From assembly GCF_002216685.1 (NCBI RefSeq), contig NZ_CP022353.1, forward strand, positions 558,001 to 622,000: DNA of 64,000 bases, read 5' to 3'. This document shows, one piece after another, positions 45,315 through 55,516 of this stretch. The stretch comes from Vibrio tarriae. Lineage in GTDB: Bacteria > Pseudomonadota > Gammaproteobacteria > Enterobacterales > Vibrionaceae. The notes under the pieces were generated by a model. It worked only from the letters and a program-made list of their open reading frames with translations, was not told where the DNA came from and searched no databases. Positions within the stretch are counted from its first letter, which is position 1. Each line of letters opens with the position of its first letter. Both the position numbers and the translations under genes were made by a program.

Positions 45315-46400
45315 ATGGCAGGAAACAGTATCGGACAACATTTTCGAGTGACCACATTCGGAGAAAGTCACGGTATCGCACTGGGATGTATTGTGGATGG
45401 CTGCCCACCGGGGCTGGCTATTTGCGAAGCGGATTTACAAGTGGATCTCGACCGTCGTCGTCCTGGCACATCACGCTATACCACTCAGCGTCGTGAGCCG
45501 GACGAAGTCAAAATTCTCGCAGGTGTGTTTGAGGGAAAAACCACAGGCACATCGATTGGGCTATTGATCGAAAACACTGACCAACGCTCTAAAGATTATT
45601 CGGATATTAAAGACAAGTTCCGTCCCGGACATGCGGACTACACCTATCACCAAAAATACGGTGTGCGAGATTATCGTGGCGGTGGTCGTTCATCGGCGCG
45701 TGAAACCGCCATGCGTGTCGCGGCGGGAGCGATTGCCAAAAAATACCTACAGCAAGAGTTTGGTATTGAAGTGCGAGCTTACTTGTCGCAAATGGGGGAT
45801 GTCGCGATTGATAAAGTGGATTGGAATGAGATTGAAAACAACGATTTCTTCTGCCCTGATGTCGATAAAGTGGCTGCGTTTGACGAGCTGATCCGTGAGC
45901 TGAAAAAAGAAGGCGATTCGATTGGCGCCAAAATCCAAGTGGTTGCTACTGGCGTTCCTGTTGGCTTGGGTGAGCCTGTGTTTGATCGCTTGGATGCGGA
46001 TATTGCCCATGCCTTGATGAGCATCAACGCCGTGAAAGGAGTCGAGATTGGTGATGGCTTTGATGTGGTGCGCCAAAAAGGCAGCCAACATCGTGATCCG
46101 CTCACTCCGCAAGGTTTCCGCTCTAACCATTCCGGTGGCATTTTAGGTGGCATCTCTAGCGGGCAAGATATTGTCGCTAATATTGCTTTGAAGCCAACGT
46201 CCAGCATTACCGTGCCGGGTGAAACAATTGATGTTAACGGTGAGCCAACGGAGCTTATCACCAAAGGTCGTCATGACCCTTGTGTGGGGATTCGCGCCGT
46301 ACCGATTGCAGAAGCCATGTTGGCGATTGTGCTGATGGATCATCTGCTGCGTCATCGTGGTCAGAACCAAGGTGTCGTAACGACAACACCGAAAATTTAG
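45315..46400 (+). CDS. aroC: Chorismate synthase
   Basis: A 361-residue cytoplasmic FMN-dependent enzyme that converts EPSP to chorismate, the end of the shikimate pathway. Signature runs include the N-terminal [28 protein letters not shown] (about 48-61) and [19 protein letters not shown] (about 125-143). Length equals E. coli AroC (361). GAGGAAG precedes the ATG. prmB-aroC adjacency is conserved from E. coli. Confidence 0.97.
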   Translation: MAGNSIGQHFRVTTFGESHGIALGCIVDGCPPGLAICEADLQVDLDRRRPGTSRYTTQRREPDEVKILAGVFEGKTTGTSIGLLIENTDQRSKDYSDIKDKFRPGHADYTYHQKYGVRDYRGGGRSSARETAMRVAAGAIAKKYLQQEFGIEVRAYLSQMGDVAIDKVDWNEIENNDFFCPDVDKVAAFDELIRELKKEGDSIGAKIQVVATGVPVGLGEPVFDRLDADIAHALMSINAVKGVEIGDGFDVVRQKGSQHRDPLTPQGFRSNHSGGILGGISSGQDIVANIALKPTSSITVPGETIDVNGEPTELITKGRHDPCVGIRAVPIAEAMLAIVLMDHLLRHRGQNQGVVTTTPKI

Positions 46401-46426
46401 TGATGCGCTAAATCCTGTAAATAGCC

Positions 46427-46453
46427 CAACGCCCTCGATTGAGGGCGTTGTCA
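46427..46453 (+). terminator. Terminator of aroC
   Basis: A perfect 10-bp stem CAACGCCCTC/GAGGGCGTTG (46427-46436 with 46441-46450), loop GATT. The T tail is poor (TCATAT), so strength is uncertain; convergent with the UPF0126 gene. Confidence 0.65.
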
Positions 46454-46481
46454 TATCCGCTTAATCTACTGCCGGGGCAGG

Positions 46482-47105
46482 CTAGTGAATGGAGTTCTCG
46501 GTTTCTAAATGGAAAGAGGGCAGACGCCATTTAAAACGCACCGCAGCCATCCGCAGAGTGTAACCGACCACCAGAGTCACCACTGTGCTCACCACATCAC
46601 TGACACCAAACTCAAGCAAGACGAGATACAGTCCCGATGCTAACAGAGCAATCGAGGCGTACAACTCTTCATGCAATACCAAAGGTGGTTGACGGCAGAT
46701 TAAATCGCGCAGCAAACCACCAAACACGCCAGTGACTACCGCAGAAACTAAACAGATGCCGGGGTGCAATCCCATGCGCATCGCCACTTGCGTACCGATG
46801 ATCGAAAACACAATCAGGCCCAGCGCATCAAGACGAATAAACAGGCCTTTGAGCTTAATGACCCACTTATAGACCCAAGTGGTCAGCACGCCCGCCACAC
46901 AAGTAATCGCCAGATATTCAGGATTTTTTACCCAGCCGAGTGGGTAGTGGCCCAGCAAAATATCACGCACTGTGCCACCGCCAATCGCAGTAGCGCTGGC
47001 AACCAGCATGACGCCAAACCAGTCCATTTTGCGACGGCCGGCACTCAAAGCTCCGGTCATGGCTTCCGCCGTAATCCCAATGATATACAAAACACTCAGC
47101 AGCAT
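46482..47105 (-). CDS. UPF0126 / TRIC-like membrane protein (YicG-like)
   Basis: A 207-residue inner-membrane protein with seven hydrophobic segments arranged as two similar halves, each with a glycine-rich motif ending in RD: GGGTVRDILLG near 43-53 and FGGLLRDLIC near 128-137. This is the UPF0126 family (YicG, YadS), related to trimeric intracellular cation channels and, in some members, linked to glycine or cation transport. Substrate here is unknown. An ERIC-like repeat ends 28 bp upstream of its start. Confidence 0.85.
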   Translation of the reverse strand: MLLSVLYIIGITAEAMTGALSAGRRKMDWFGVMLVASATAIGGGTVRDILLGHYPLGWVKNPEYLAITCVAGVLTTWVYKWVIKLKGLFIRLDALGLIVFSIIGTQVAMRMGLHPGICLVSAVVTGVFGGLLRDLICRQPPLVLHEELYASIALLASGLYLVLLEFGVSDVVSTVVTLVVGYTLRMAAVRFKWRLPSFHLETENSIH

Positions 47106-47133
47106 GCATCACCTCATTCAACAGCAGAGGATA

Positions 47134-47260
47134 TATACCCTTCCTACTTGAAGCTGCAGCGGTGTTGGCTACGCGCGTTCGCCCCAATCACATAGTTTAC
47201 CTATGCTTCTAGGGATGAACTTATGGGCCGTCTACCTACAACACCAAGTAGTTTGGTATA
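47134..47260. repeat. ERIC/IRU-like repeat, copy 2
   Basis: A 127-bp element bounded by TATACCC and GGTATA, with TACTTGAAGCTGCAGCGG on the left and CACCAAGTAGTTTGG on the right, and CCCCAATCACATAG in the centre. Same orientation as copies 1 and 3. It occupies a third of the 369-bp divergent gap 47106-47474; the remaining 47261-47474 is AT-rich and shows no gene I can support. Confidence 0.8.
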
Positions 47261-47474
47261 GAAAAATTAAGGCGAAATTCTAGGTTTTATCTGAGGGAAT
47301 AAACAATGATTTTTTTATAAGGTGAAGGTGGCTTTAATTAGTAAAACTAATGTCTTGCCGATTGTTCTCATTCCAATTGATTCCTAATAGAAGCCGATGG
47401 TTTTAGGTTTAGCACTTTACCCGATGAGAAAAAATCTCCAGAATGCACGCCGTCACCCATATTGACTATGCACT

Positions 47475-48005
47475 ATGAACCATCAATACCAAGACCTCAT
47501 TGATATTTTCAATCAGACGTTTTACGCCGATTACAACACCAAGCTGGAGTTGGGCGGCGATGAGCCCATTTATTTACCGGCGGATGAACGAGTCAGTTAC
47601 CACCGGATTATTTTTGCTCGTGGCTTTTATGCTTCCGCTTTGCATGAAATCGCTCACTGGTGTGTGGCTGGGCCGCAACGGCGTCTGCTTGAAGATTTTG
47701 GTTACTGGTATGAACCGGATGGTCGTACCGCACAAGTGCAGGCGGAATTTGAAAAAGTGGAAATTCGTCCGCAAGCTTATGAGTGGATTTTAGCCATAAG
47801 CGCAGGCTTTCCCTTTACCGTAAGTTGTGACAACCTCAACGGTGATTTTGAGCCAGACCGTTTGGCTTTTATGAGCAAGGTACACAGTGAAGTGCTCAAG
47901 ATTCTTGAACAAGGTTTACCGCAGCGAGTGAAGATGTTGTCGGAGGCGTTACGCGCTTTTTACCAAACGCCCGCCTTGCAGCCTGAACACTTTGCGGTTA
48001 AATAA
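47475..48005 (+). CDS. epmC: Elongation factor P hydroxylase EpmC
   Basis: A 176-residue iron-dependent enzyme that hydroxylates the beta-lysylated lysine of EF-P. The metal motif HEIAHW lies at residues 57-62. Length is near E. coli EpmC/YfcM (182). It is followed 38 bp later by a YfcL-like gene and then the mnmC-fabB pair, which is the E. coli order with one inserted gene. No clear upstream ribosome binding site apart from a weak purine stretch. Confidence 0.92.
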   Translation: MNHQYQDLIDIFNQTFYADYNTKLELGGDEPIYLPADERVSYHRIIFARGFYASALHEIAHWCVAGPQRRLLEDFGYWYEPDGRTAQVQAEFEKVEIRPQAYEWILAISAGFPFTVSCDNLNGDFEPDRLAFMSKVHSEVLKILEQGLPQRVKMLSEALRAFYQTPALQPEHFAVK

Positions 48006-48043
48006 CCCTAGGTGAAAACCATTTATCCATTAACGAGAAGCTG

Positions 48044-48307
48044 ATGATTATTGAATTTGAAGAGAAACTGCTGGATCTGATTGATGCACAAGTCGTTAAC
48101 GCGTCCAGTGATGAGCTGTTTGCGGGTGGCTATTTGCGTGGTCACATTTCACTTTCTGCGGCACAGTGTGAGGAAGAGGGCGTTACCGATCTCACGATTT
48201 TCAAGCAGCGTATTGAACAAAGTTTGGATGCGGCCCGCTCAGAGTTAAGCCCTGCCGACCGCGCGATTGTGGCTGAGCTTTGGCAACAGCTGGCCGCGCA
48301 AGCGTAA
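48044..48307 (+). CDS. YfcL family protein
   Basis: An 87-residue acidic, helical protein matching the YfcL family, encoded next to epmC in E. coli too. Conserved features are FEEKLLDLID (about 4-13) and DELFAGGYLRGH (about 22-33). GAGAAGCTG upstream serves as ribosome binding site. Function is unknown; constant linkage with epmC and mnmC hints at translation or tRNA modification. Confidence 0.8.
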   Translation: MIIEFEEKLLDLIDAQVVNASSDELFAGGYLRGHISLSAAQCEEEGVTDLTIFKQRIEQSLDAARSELSPADRAIVAELWQQLAAQA

Positions 48308-48326
48308 CCAAACCCTCCGGTTTGAT

Positions 48327-48363
48327 CGCGAAAGCCACTATCCAGTAGGGCAAGGCTTTCGCG
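48327..48363 (+). terminator. Hairpin after the YfcL-like gene
   Basis: A 10-bp stem CGCGAAAGCC/GGCTTTCGCG (48327-48336 with 48354-48363) with a 17-nt loop, then GGTTTCCCC. The long loop and poor T tract make termination uncertain. Confidence 0.5.
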
Positions 48364-48401
48364 GTTTCCCCACGTTTTCGCCTCAATTCTCCCGTGTTAA
48401 A

Positions 48402-48426
48402 AGTTGTTCAAACTTTCTGAACAACT
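48402..48426. promoter_or_regulatory. Perfect 9-bp palindrome, candidate operator
   Basis: AGTTGTTCA (48402-48410) and TGAACAACT (48418-48426) flank a 7-nt spacer, 75 bp upstream of the FMN reductase start. No T run follows, so a protein-binding site is more likely than a terminator. The regulator is unknown and none is encoded next to it. Confidence 0.5.
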
Positions 48427-48463
48427 AAGTGAAAAAATCAGGATTGTTGCACATCCATTTCCC

Positions 48464-48493
48464 GACTAATCTTGCTTTAACATTAGTCAGGGG
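48464..48493 (+). promoter_or_regulatory. Leader hairpin at the FMN reductase ribosome binding site
   Basis: GACTAAT (48464-48470) pairs with ATTAGTC (48482-48488); CCC at 48461-48463 can pair with the GGG of the following GGGGA ribosome binding site (about 48490-48494), partly hiding it. A translational control role is inference. Confidence 0.35.
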
Positions 48494-48501
48494 AAACCAC
48501 C

Positions 48502-49029
48502 ATGAAAATTATTGCCTTCGGTGCCAGCACCAGTTCAACTTCGATCAACCAAGCGCTTGCCACTTTTACTGCCAATCTTGTCGATGGCGCACAGGTACAA
48601 GTACTGAATATCAATGATTACTCTGTGCCTATGTTCAGCGAAGATCTGGAAAAAGAGATCGGTCAAGCGGAAGGAGCCCAAGCCTTTTTACGCGATCTTG
48701 CACAAGCAGATGCTTTCGTGATTTCGTTTGCTGAGCACAATGGTCACTACCCTGCGGCGTACAAAAATCTGTTCGATTGGGCAACTCGTATCAATCGTGC
48801 TCTGTTTGGTGATAAGCCAGCGGTGTACCTGTCTACTTCTCCAGGCCCAGGTGGTGCACAGTCAGTGCTTGCCGCGGCAACTGCTTCAGCGCCTTTCTTT
48901 GGTGGAAATGTGAAAGCTTCCGTTTCGGTGCCTAGCTTCTACGATAACTTCGATCTCGAGCAAGGGGTTGTGACCAAGCCTGAGATTGTTGCTGAGCTGA
49001 AAGCGGCGGTGGCTAAGCTCTCTGCCTAA
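48502..49029 (+). CDS. NADPH-dependent FMN reductase family protein
   Basis: A 175-residue flavodoxin-like protein of the NADPH-dependent FMN reductase family. The FMN phosphate-binding N-terminus KIIAFGASTSSTSINQALA (about 2-20) and the SFAEHNGHYPAAYKNLFDW region (about 75-93), where the family has PEYN-type sequence, are recognised. Substrate could be flavin, quinone, chromate or azo compounds. It interrupts the epmC-yfcL/mnmC order compared with E. coli and has its own palindromic upstream region and terminator. Confidence 0.83.
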   Translation: MKIIAFGASTSSTSINQALATFTANLVDGAQVQVLNINDYSVPMFSEDLEKEIGQAEGAQAFLRDLAQADAFVISFAEHNGHYPAAYKNLFDWATRINRALFGDKPAVYLSTSPGPGGAQSVLAAATASAPFFGGNVKASVSVPSFYDNFDLEQGVVTKPEIVAELKAAVAKLSA

Positions 49030-49060
49030 GAAAAAATTGTCCATTAAGTCCTAAATGTCT

Positions 49061-49086
49061 AAAGCCTCGCACTGCGAGGCTTTTTT
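49061..49086. terminator. Terminator between FMN reductase gene and mnmC
   Basis: A 10-bp stem AAAGCCTCGC/GCGAGGCTTT (49061-49070 with 49074-49083), loop ACT, with T run to 49086. The convergent mnmC may share it. Confidence 0.82.
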
Positions 49087-49107
49087 GATCGGCGTTGATT
49101 GCCTTTA

Positions 49108-51123
49108 TCAGACTTTTTGTGTGAGCGCCTTGCCTTTACGTAGCTTTCGAACCCACATCCGACTAGGGTGTAACTGTTCGAGCAAATCTACGCCTAGTGG
49201 CATGGGGTCGCCACACATTTGCGAAGCGAGAAGTTCTGCCATCAGCGGCGCGCTACTTAAACCGCGTGAGCCAAGCCCGACCAACGCATAAAGTTGCGGA
49301 TAGAGCGCGATGGGCTCGACTTCTTGCTGCTGGGCTAAATCGCGATATTGCTCGGTGATTTTCGAAAATTCGCCGACATTACCGACAAAAGGCAGATGAT
49401 CGCGACTCACACAGCGCACGCCTTGGCGTGATTGATTGCCGCTGACATCCACTTCCAATGGCCACGTTTGCTCCGGCAAGCAGTGAATCAGTTTTTGCAC
49501 ATTTTCGCGTTGTGCTTGCGGATCAAAAGTCGCATCAAGGTGCTGGCGATCATAACTTGCCCCAATACAGTGATGCCCATTTTGTTGGCTAACGGGAGTC
49601 ATGTAACCGTCGTAACAGAGCACGCTGTTGATTTTGCTCAGCGTCTCTGTGGTCGGAATATGGCTCACTTGGCCTTTCACTTTGCCAAGTGGTAACTCTG
49701 CGGTTTGTGGCAGGCTGTCAAATTGATGGCCACTGGCAATCACCACGCACTGATGTGACATGAGAGTGCCGCCACTGCGCAGTTGCCACAGCTGAGTCTC
49801 TGGCTGCCAAGTCAGGGCATCAATCGACGTGCCATAATGCGCGGTGAGCTTGCCCTGCTGCTCTAAAAGATGGATTAAGCCTTGAGTCAGCTCTGCAGGG
49901 CAGAGCCAGCCTCCGAGCGGATAATGCACACTGGCTTTATCCACTGGCACGCCGACTTGTTGGTTGGTTTGCTCTGCGGATAAACCATGCACTAATTGTG
50001 TTGGGAAATCCCCCTCAAGCATGCTCTTGAGTTTGTGCGTGGCTTTTTCATCCCACATTAATTGAGTCACGCCGCACCAATCGTGGTCAAAGTTTATCTG
50101 CTCCGCCGCTTGTTCAATCCATTGGCGGGCAAACAGAAAGGCAGGCGCAAACACTCGTGAAACTGCGTTGTGATCGCCACTGAGTAGCGGATAGACCGCA
50201 CCTTGTCGGTTACCGGATGCGCCTTGCGCCGGTTTTTGATCTGCGCAATAAAGAGTTACTGCGATACCACGTTTGGCTAGTGTTGTCGCAAGGGTTGCAC
50301 TGGCAACGCCACCACCAATAATTGCTACATCTCGTAGGTCGTGAGTGGCTTCAACACGAAATTCGGGCGTAATATTGGTGTACGGAACCTTCTCATTCAG
50401 ACTGCCGGCAATCATTTCGCGCTTAGTGCCAAAGCCTTTGACCTTTTTCATCGCAAAACCCGCGTCAATCAAGCCACGGCGTACAAAGCCAGCCGAAGTA
50501 AAGGTAGCGCAGGTACAACCGTTTTTCGCAAGTTTGGCCATACCTGCAAATAGGTTTGGGTTCCACATTTCTGGGTTTTTGCTTGGGGCAAAACCATCGA
50601 GGAACCATGCATCCACTAAGCCTTGCTCTTGTGTTGCGACTTTCGGCAGGCAGTCTTTGATATCGCCAAACCAGAGATCGAGCGTGACGAGTCCATCATC
50701 CAACACAATCCGCTGACACTCTGGAATGGCTAACGGGTAGTGCTTATGCAGTTTTTGCGCGAATTGCGCCAGTTCCGGCCACGCTTGATGCGCTTGAATT
50801 AAATCGCTTTTACTGAGCGGGTATTTTTCAAAACTGATGAAATGCAGCTCTTTGAGTTTGGCATCGGGATTGGCTTCACGAAACGCGACAAACGCTTGCC
50901 ACACCGCCAGAAAATTCAGGCCAGTACCGAAGCCGGTTTCTGCAATCACAAATCGTCTTTGGTCATCGTTGTGCCATCTTTGTGGGAGATGATTCTGCTC
51001 AAGGAACACATAGCGCGTCTCAGCCAGACCATTGACGTTAGAGAAATAAACATCGTCAAATTGATCAGAGACGGGGGTTCCTGCGTCGTTCCAGCCAAGC
51101 TGGGCGTGTGAAATGGATGACAT
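49108..51123 (-). CDS. mnmC: Bifunctional tRNA 5-methylaminomethyl-2-thiouridine synthase MnmC
   Basis: A 671-residue fused enzyme for the last two steps of mnm5s2U34 synthesis. The N-terminal SAM methyltransferase domain (about 1-245) has [11 protein letters not shown] near 63-73 and [17 protein letters not shown] near 175-191. The C-terminal FAD oxidase domain starts with [14 protein letters not shown] near 265-278. ATG 51123 is chosen; an in-frame TTG three codons earlier is less likely. Length equals E. coli MnmC (668). Divergent from fabB as in E. coli. Confidence 0.95.
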   Translation of the reverse strand: MSSISHAQLGWNDAGTPVSDQFDDVYFSNVNGLAETRYVFLEQNHLPQRWHNDDQRRFVIAETGFGTGLNFLAVWQAFVAFREANPDAKLKELHFISFEKYPLSKSDLIQAHQAWPELAQFAQKLHKHYPLAIPECQRIVLDDGLVTLDLWFGDIKDCLPKVATQEQGLVDAWFLDGFAPSKNPEMWNPNLFAGMAKLAKNGCTCATFTSAGFVRRGLIDAGFAMKKVKGFGTKREMIAGSLNEKVPYTNITPEFRVEATHDLRDVAIIGGGVASATLATTLAKRGIAVTLYCADQKPAQGASGNRQGAVYPLLSGDHNAVSRVFAPAFLFARQWIEQAAEQINFDHDWCGVTQLMWDEKATHKLKSMLEGDFPTQLVHGLSAEQTNQQVGVPVDKASVHYPLGGWLCPAELTQGLIHLLEQQGKLTAHYGTSIDALTWQPETQLWQLRSGGTLMSHQCVVIASGHQFDSLPQTAELPLGKVKGQVSHIPTTETLSKINSVLCYDGYMTPVSQQNGHHCIGASYDRQHLDATFDPQAQRENVQKLIHCLPEQTWPLEVDVSGNQSRQGVRCVSRDHLPFVGNVGEFSKITEQYRDLAQQQEVEPIALYPQLYALVGLGSRGLSSAPLMAELLASQMCGDPMPLGVDLLEQLHPSRMWVRKLRKGKALTQKV

Positions 51124-51249
51124 AATGAACAAATTCTATGAAATCAGGCTGAATATGGCTCGAGATTGTACGAATTTATGGGAAAGCTGACCACTTCTGT
51201 TATCCTTCTTCGATATCATCTAGCCAAATTTACATAATAGGAATGTTAC

Positions 51250-52461
51250 ATGAAACGAGTCGTCATCACCGGTATGGGTATTATTTCGAGTATCGGTAAC
51301 AACGTCGAAGAAGTTTTGGCCTCACTAAAAGCTGGCAAGTCAGGCATCACCGCCTCTGAACAGTTTAAAGAGCATGGTTTGCGTTCACAGGTTTGGGGCG
51401 ATTTAAAAATCAACCCAGAAGAACATATCGATCGTAAGCAAATGCGCTTTATGGGTGATGCGGCTGCGTATGCATACCTATCTCTTGAACAAGCGATTGC
51501 TGATGCGGGTTTAACCCCTGAGCAAGTGTCGAACGACCGTACGGGTATCGTTGCTGGCTCTGGTGGCGCGTCTTCTGAAAACCAAGTTATCGCAGTCGAT
51601 ACTCAGCGTGAAAAAGGCGTCAAACGCGTGGGTCCTTATATGGTTCCTCGTACCATGTCTTCTACCGTTTCTGCGTGTTTGGCTACGCCATTTAAAATTC
51701 GCGGTGTGAACTACTCAATCAGCTCAGCTTGCGCGACTTCGGCACACTGTATTGGTAACGCGGTTGAGCTTATCCAACTGGGCAAGCAAGACATCGTGTT
51801 TGCCGGTGGTGGTGAAGAGCTGTACTGGTCACAAACCATGATGTTTGATGCGATGGGTGCACTATCCACCAAATACAACGAAACACCAGAAAAAGCATCG
51901 CGTACCTACGATGCCGATCGTGATGGTTTCGTGATCTCTGGCGGTGGCGGCATGGTGGTGGTTGAAGAGTTGGAACACGCTCTGGCGCGCGGCGCAAAAA
52001 TTTACGGTGAAATCGTCGGTTACGGCGCGACTTCTGATGGCTACGACATGGTTGCTCCATCGGGTGAAGGCGCTATCCGTTGTATGAAGATGGCGATGCA
52101 AGGCGTGGATAAGATTGATTACATCAACACCCACGGCACATCAACTCCAGTCGGTGATGTGAAAGAACTGGGTGCAATCCAAGAAGTGTTTGGCGGCAAT
52201 AGCCCAGCGATTTCTGCAACCAAAGCGATGACCGGTCACGCATTGGGCGCTGCGGGTGTGCATGAAGCCATTTATTCAACACTGATGCTGCACCACGGCT
52301 TTATCGCTCCAAGTATTAACATTGATACTTTGGATGAAGCGGCGCAAGGTCTGGATATTGTGACGGAACTGCGTGAGCAAGAGCTGACGACTGTGATGTC
52401 TAACAGCTTTGGTTTTGGTGGTACAAACGCAACTTTGGTTATCAAAAAATACCAAGGTTAA
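51250..52461 (+). CDS. fabB: Beta-ketoacyl-ACP synthase I
   Basis: A 403-residue condensing enzyme that elongates acyl-ACP and is needed for unsaturated fatty acids. The catalytic cysteine is Cys161 in SSACATS, with His295 ([10 protein letters not shown]) and His330 ([10 protein letters not shown]) completing the triad. Length is near E. coli FabB (406). A GGAATGTTAC stretch precedes the ATG. The 117-bp gap to divergent mnmC should carry the promoter; FadR and FabR control fabB in relatives, but I could not pick their sites with confidence. Confidence 0.97.
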   Translation: MKRVVITGMGIISSIGNNVEEVLASLKAGKSGITASEQFKEHGLRSQVWGDLKINPEEHIDRKQMRFMGDAAAYAYLSLEQAIADAGLTPEQVSNDRTGIVAGSGGASSENQVIAVDTQREKGVKRVGPYMVPRTMSSTVSACLATPFKIRGVNYSISSACATSAHCIGNAVELIQLGKQDIVFAGGGEELYWSQTMMFDAMGALSTKYNETPEKASRTYDADRDGFVISGGGGMVVVEELEHALARGAKIYGEIVGYGATSDGYDMVAPSGEGAIRCMKMAMQGVDKIDYINTHGTSTPVGDVKELGAIQEVFGGNSPAISATKAMTGHALGAAGVHEAIYSTLMLHHGFIAPSINIDTLDEAAQGLDIVTELREQELTTVMSNSFGFGGTNATLVIKKYQG

Positions 52462-52570
52462 GCGCACCAGATCCAACACAGTTTCCAGAACAGATTAGTT
52501 TCGCTAATCGAACAGACGCAGACTCTGTCCCATGGAGAGCGGGATAGGATCCTTTTATTCTGGATGTTTG

Positions 52571-52602
52571 CCCGGCGGCTTAGGTCGTCGGGTATTTTTA
52601 TT
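52571..52602 (+). terminator. Terminator of fabB
   Basis: An 8-bp stem CCCGGCGG/TCGTCGGG (52571-52578 with 52585-52592) containing two G-U pairs, followed by TATTTTTATT. Confidence 0.75.
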
Positions 52603-52664
52603 CTCGACAGCCTCCGTGCTTTTCTGCACAATGCCTGCAACTTTGATTGCCGCAAATTCCCACT

Positions 52665-53810
52665 ATGAAAATTCTGATTGATGAGAACATGCCTTACGCT
52701 CAAGCGCTGTTTAGTCAGCTTGGCGAAGTGATCTTAAAACCCGGCCGTACCTTAACCGCCGATGATCTGATTGATATCGATGCCTTAATGATTCGCTCAG
52801 TCACCAAAGTCAATGAAGCTCTCCTTGCTAAAGCGAATCGCTTGAAGTTCGTGGGTACCGCGACCGCGGGTATGGACCATGTTGACCAAGCTCTGTTAAG
52901 AGAACGTGGCATCTTCTTCACGGCGGCTCCTGGCTGTAACAAAGTCGGTGTTGCGGAATACGTATTCAGCGTTCTCATGGTGCTTGCGCAGCAGCAAGGG
53001 TTCTCGGTTTTCGATAAAACGGTAGGCATCATTGGTGCTGGCCAAGTGGGTAGCTATCTTGCGAAGTGTCTTTCTGGCATTGGCATGAAAGTGCTGCTCA
53101 ATGATCCGCCTAAGCAAGCGCAAGGTGATGAGCGAGAATTTACCGAGCTGGAAACCTTGCTTAAACAAGCGGATGTCATCACCCTGCATACGCCGATTAC
53201 CCGCGGCGGTGAGTGGCCAACCCATCATCTGATTGATGCGGCAATTCTTGAGCAACTGCGCAGTGACCAGATTTTAATTAATGCGGCGCGTGGCCCTGTA
53301 GTGGATAACGCGGCGCTGAAAGCGCGTTTACAACAAGGCGATGGTTTTACCGCCGTGTTAGACGTGTTTGAGTTTGAACCGCAAGTGGATATGGAATTGC
53401 TACCGCTGCTCGCATTTGCCACTCCGCATATTGCTGGTTATGGCCTTGAAGGTAAGGCGCGCGGTACCACCATGATTTTTAACAGCTATTGCGAGTTTCT
53501 TGGCAGTGCACACTGTGCAAACCCAGCAAGCTTGTTACCCAAAGCGCCTGTGCCCAAAGTTTATCTAGAGCGAACATGGGACGAGGAAACACTGCGTACG
53601 CTAACTCAAATTATTTATGATGTGCGTAAAGATGACGCACAGTTTCGCCGCGAGATTCACCAACCCGGAGCGTTTGACTTAATGCGCAAACACTATTGGG
53701 ATAGACGTGAATACAGCGCGGTGACTCTAGCTGGAGGCGCTGATTGCCATTTGGCTCCTTTGGCTAAACTCGGTTTTCAAGTAGAGGTATGTGATGAGCC
53801 AACAATTTAA
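52665..53810 (+). CDS. pdxB: Erythronate-4-phosphate dehydrogenase
   Basis: A 381-residue NAD-dependent D-2-hydroxyacid dehydrogenase in pyridoxal phosphate synthesis. The nucleotide-binding motif [14 protein letters not shown] is at about 123-136; the PdxB start [12 protein letters not shown] and the catalytic [10 protein letters not shown] region (about 206-215) are clear. Length equals E. coli PdxB (378). ATG 52665 is chosen over an upstream frame because it begins with the conserved motif. Its end overlaps asd by 17 bp, which couples the two. Confidence 0.95.
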   Translation: MKILIDENMPYAQALFSQLGEVILKPGRTLTADDLIDIDALMIRSVTKVNEALLAKANRLKFVGTATAGMDHVDQALLRERGIFFTAAPGCNKVGVAEYVFSVLMVLAQQQGFSVFDKTVGIIGAGQVGSYLAKCLSGIGMKVLLNDPPKQAQGDEREFTELETLLKQADVITLHTPITRGGEWPTHHLIDAAILEQLRSDQILINAARGPVVDNAALKARLQQGDGFTAVLDVFEFEPQVDMELLPLLAFATPHIAGYGLEGKARGTTMIFNSYCEFLGSAHCANPASLLPKAPVPKVYLERTWDEETLRTLTQIIYDVRKDDAQFRREIHQPGAFDLMRKHYWDRREYSAVTLAGGADCHLAPLAKLGFQVEVCDEPTI

Positions 53811-54807
53811 TGTTGCCATTTTTGGCGCAACCGGCGCTGTAGGCGAAACCATGTTGGAAGTACTGCAGGAGCGTGAGTTTCCTGTGGATGAACTTTTCCT
53901 GCTGGCCAGTGAGCGCAGTGAGGGAAAAACCTATCGCTTCAACGGTAAAACCGTGCGTGTGCAAAATGTCGAAGAGTTTGACTGGTCGCAAGTGCATATT
54001 GCGCTGTTTTCTGCCGGTGGTGAGCTTTCTGCCAAGTGGGCTCCGATTGCCGCAGAAGCGGGTGTCGTGGTGATCGACAACACTTCACACTTCCGTTACG
54101 ACTACGATATTCCTCTTGTAGTACCTGAAGTGAACCCAGAGGCGATTGCCGAATTTCGTAACCGCAATATTATTGCTAACCCAAACTGCTCAACCATTCA
54201 GATGCTTGTCGCGCTAAAGCCGATTTACGATGCGGTGGGGATTGAACGTATTAACGTGACGACTTACCAATCTGTCTCAGGTGCTGGGAAAGCTGGGATT
54301 GATGAGTTAGCAGGACAAACCGCTAAACTGCTCAATGGCTATCCAGCGGAAACGAATACTTTTAGCCAGCAGATCGCGTTTAACTGTATTCCACAAATCG
54401 ATCAGTTTATGGACAACGGTTATACCAAAGAAGAGATGAAGATGGTGTGGGAAACCCAGAAAATCTTCAATGATCCTTCGATCATGGTCAACCCAACGTG
54501 CGTACGTGTACCGGTATTCTACGGTCATGCGGAAGCCGTACACGTGGAAACTCGCGCGCCAATTGATGCTGAGCAAGTGATGGATATGCTAGAGCAAACC
54601 GATGGTATTGAGCTGTTCCGCGGTGCGGATTTTCCAACTCAAGTGCGTGATGCCGGCGGTAAAGACCATGTGTTGGTTGGGCGTGTACGAAATGACATTA
54701 GCCACCATAGTGGAATCAACTTGTGGGTAGTGGCGGATAATGTGCGTAAAGGTGCTGCCACCAATGCGGTGCAAATTGCAGAGCTGCTCGTACGCGATTA
54801 CTTCTAA
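53794..54807 (+). CDS. asd: Aspartate-semialdehyde dehydrogenase (Usg/Asd2 position)
   Basis: A 337-residue NADP-dependent dehydrogenase of the Asd family. [14 protein letters not shown] (about 11-24) binds the cofactor, the catalytic cysteine is Cys132 in NPNCSTIQM, and the catalytic base histidine lies in [10 protein letters not shown] near 243. In E. coli the gene after pdxB is usg, an Asd paralogue lacking activity; here the active-site residues are intact, so it is probably functional, making L-aspartate semialdehyde for dapA. V. cholerae has two Asd enzymes; this is the pdxB-linked one. ATG 53794 has AGAGG upstream. Confidence 0.9.
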   Translation: MSQQFNVAIFGATGAVGETMLEVLQEREFPVDELFLLASERSEGKTYRFNGKTVRVQNVEEFDWSQVHIALFSAGGELSAKWAPIAAEAGVVVIDNTSHFRYDYDIPLVVPEVNPEAIAEFRNRNIIANPNCSTIQMLVALKPIYDAVGIERINVTTYQSVSGAGKAGIDELAGQTAKLLNGYPAETNTFSQQIAFNCIPQIDQFMDNGYTKEEMKMVWETQKIFNDPSIMVNPTCVRVPVFYGHAEAVHVETRAPIDAEQVMDMLEQTDGIELFRGADFPTQVRDAGGKDHVLVGRVRNDISHHSGINLWVVADNVRKGAATNAVQIAELLVRDYF

Positions 54808-54830
54808 CTAAGCTTTTCATTAAGTTATAA

Positions 54831-54856
54831 AAAAACCCACCATTCGGTGGGTTTTT
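54831..54856. terminator. Bidirectional terminator between asd and fur
   Basis: CCCACC/GGTGGG stem (54836-54841 with 54846-54851), loop ATTC, flanked by A5 on the left and T5 on the right, extending to an 11-bp stem. It serves both convergent genes. Confidence 0.88.
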
Positions 54857-54893
54857 ACTATCTGGTTCGGTTTACAGAGCGTAAAGCCTATGG

Positions 54894-55346
54894 TTATTTC
54901 TTCGGCTTGTGAGCGTTAGGATTGTCTTTGCAGCTACCATCACTGCCACATTTGCCATACAAATAGAGGCTGTGGTTAGTCAGTTGCACATTGTATTTCG
55001 CCGCGATCTCTTTTTGACGCTGTTCAATCACATCGTCAGAAAACTCGATGACTTCGCCACAATCTAAACAGACTAGGTGGTCATGGTGATGCTGAGTTGA
55101 AAGCTCAAATACTGACTTGCCGCCTTCAAAATGGTGACGAGTCACGATACCAGCATCATCAAATTGGTTGAGAACACGGTACACTGTGGCAAGACCAATC
55201 TCTTCGCCGAGATCAATCAACTTTTTGTACAGCTCTTCAGCACTAATATGTTGGCACTCTGGCTGTTGTAAAACTTCTAAAATCTTAAGCCGTGGGAGGG
55301 TAACTTTAAGACCAGCATCCTTTAGCGCTTGGTTATTGTCTGACAT
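54894..55346 (-). CDS. fur: Ferric uptake regulator Fur
   Basis: A 150-residue iron-responsive repressor. The N-terminal winged helix (about 1-82) contains GLATVYRVLNQFDDAG; the HHHDHLVCLDCGEVIEF stretch (about 87-103) supplies metal ligands and the CxxC structural zinc site. Start at 55346 (MSDNNQALKDAGLKV) is standard for Vibrio Fur; a longer upstream frame is only read-through into an ERIC-like repeat. Ribosome binding site AGGAAAG. In E. coli fldA and fur are adjacent; here fldA lies 3 kb away. Confidence 0.96.
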   Translation of the reverse strand: MSDNNQALKDAGLKVTLPRLKILEVLQQPECQHISAEELYKKLIDLGEEIGLATVYRVLNQFDDAGIVTRHHFEGGKSVFELSTQHHHDHLVCLDCGEVIEFSDDVIEQRQKEIAAKYNVQLTNHSLYLYGKCGSDGSCKDNPNAHKPKK

Positions 55347-55374
55347 ATACTTTCCTGTTGATGTTCTGCAGTGA

Positions 55375-55494
55375 TACATCCGTTCTACATGAAATGGCAA
55401 TCGTATTGGCTGCGTTGTCAAACCCACCTCAACCGTTGCTGTAGTGGGGATCACTCACTTGCCGTCTACCTGCATCTCAATTCGTTTGGGTATA
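55375..55494. repeat. ERIC/IRU-like repeat, copy 3, in the fur leader
   Basis: A 120-bp diverged relative of copies 1 and 2: left end TACATCCGTTCTACATGAAATGG, split here as TACATCCG and TCTACATGAA; right end GCCGTCTACCTGCATCTCAA then GTTTGGGTATA. It ends 28 bp upstream of the fur start. The rest of the 365-bp divergent gap (55495-55711) holds a TATAAT on the fur strand and the upstream region of the hotdog-fold gene; no other gene is supported. Confidence 0.72.
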
Positions 55495-55516
55495 ACAGAA
55501 GTCAATGTTGCTTTGC

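Noticed and set aside
52540..52610. Small RNA gene between fabB and pdxB
   Set aside because: The hairpin with T tract is adequately explained as the fabB terminator; no independent promoter was visible.
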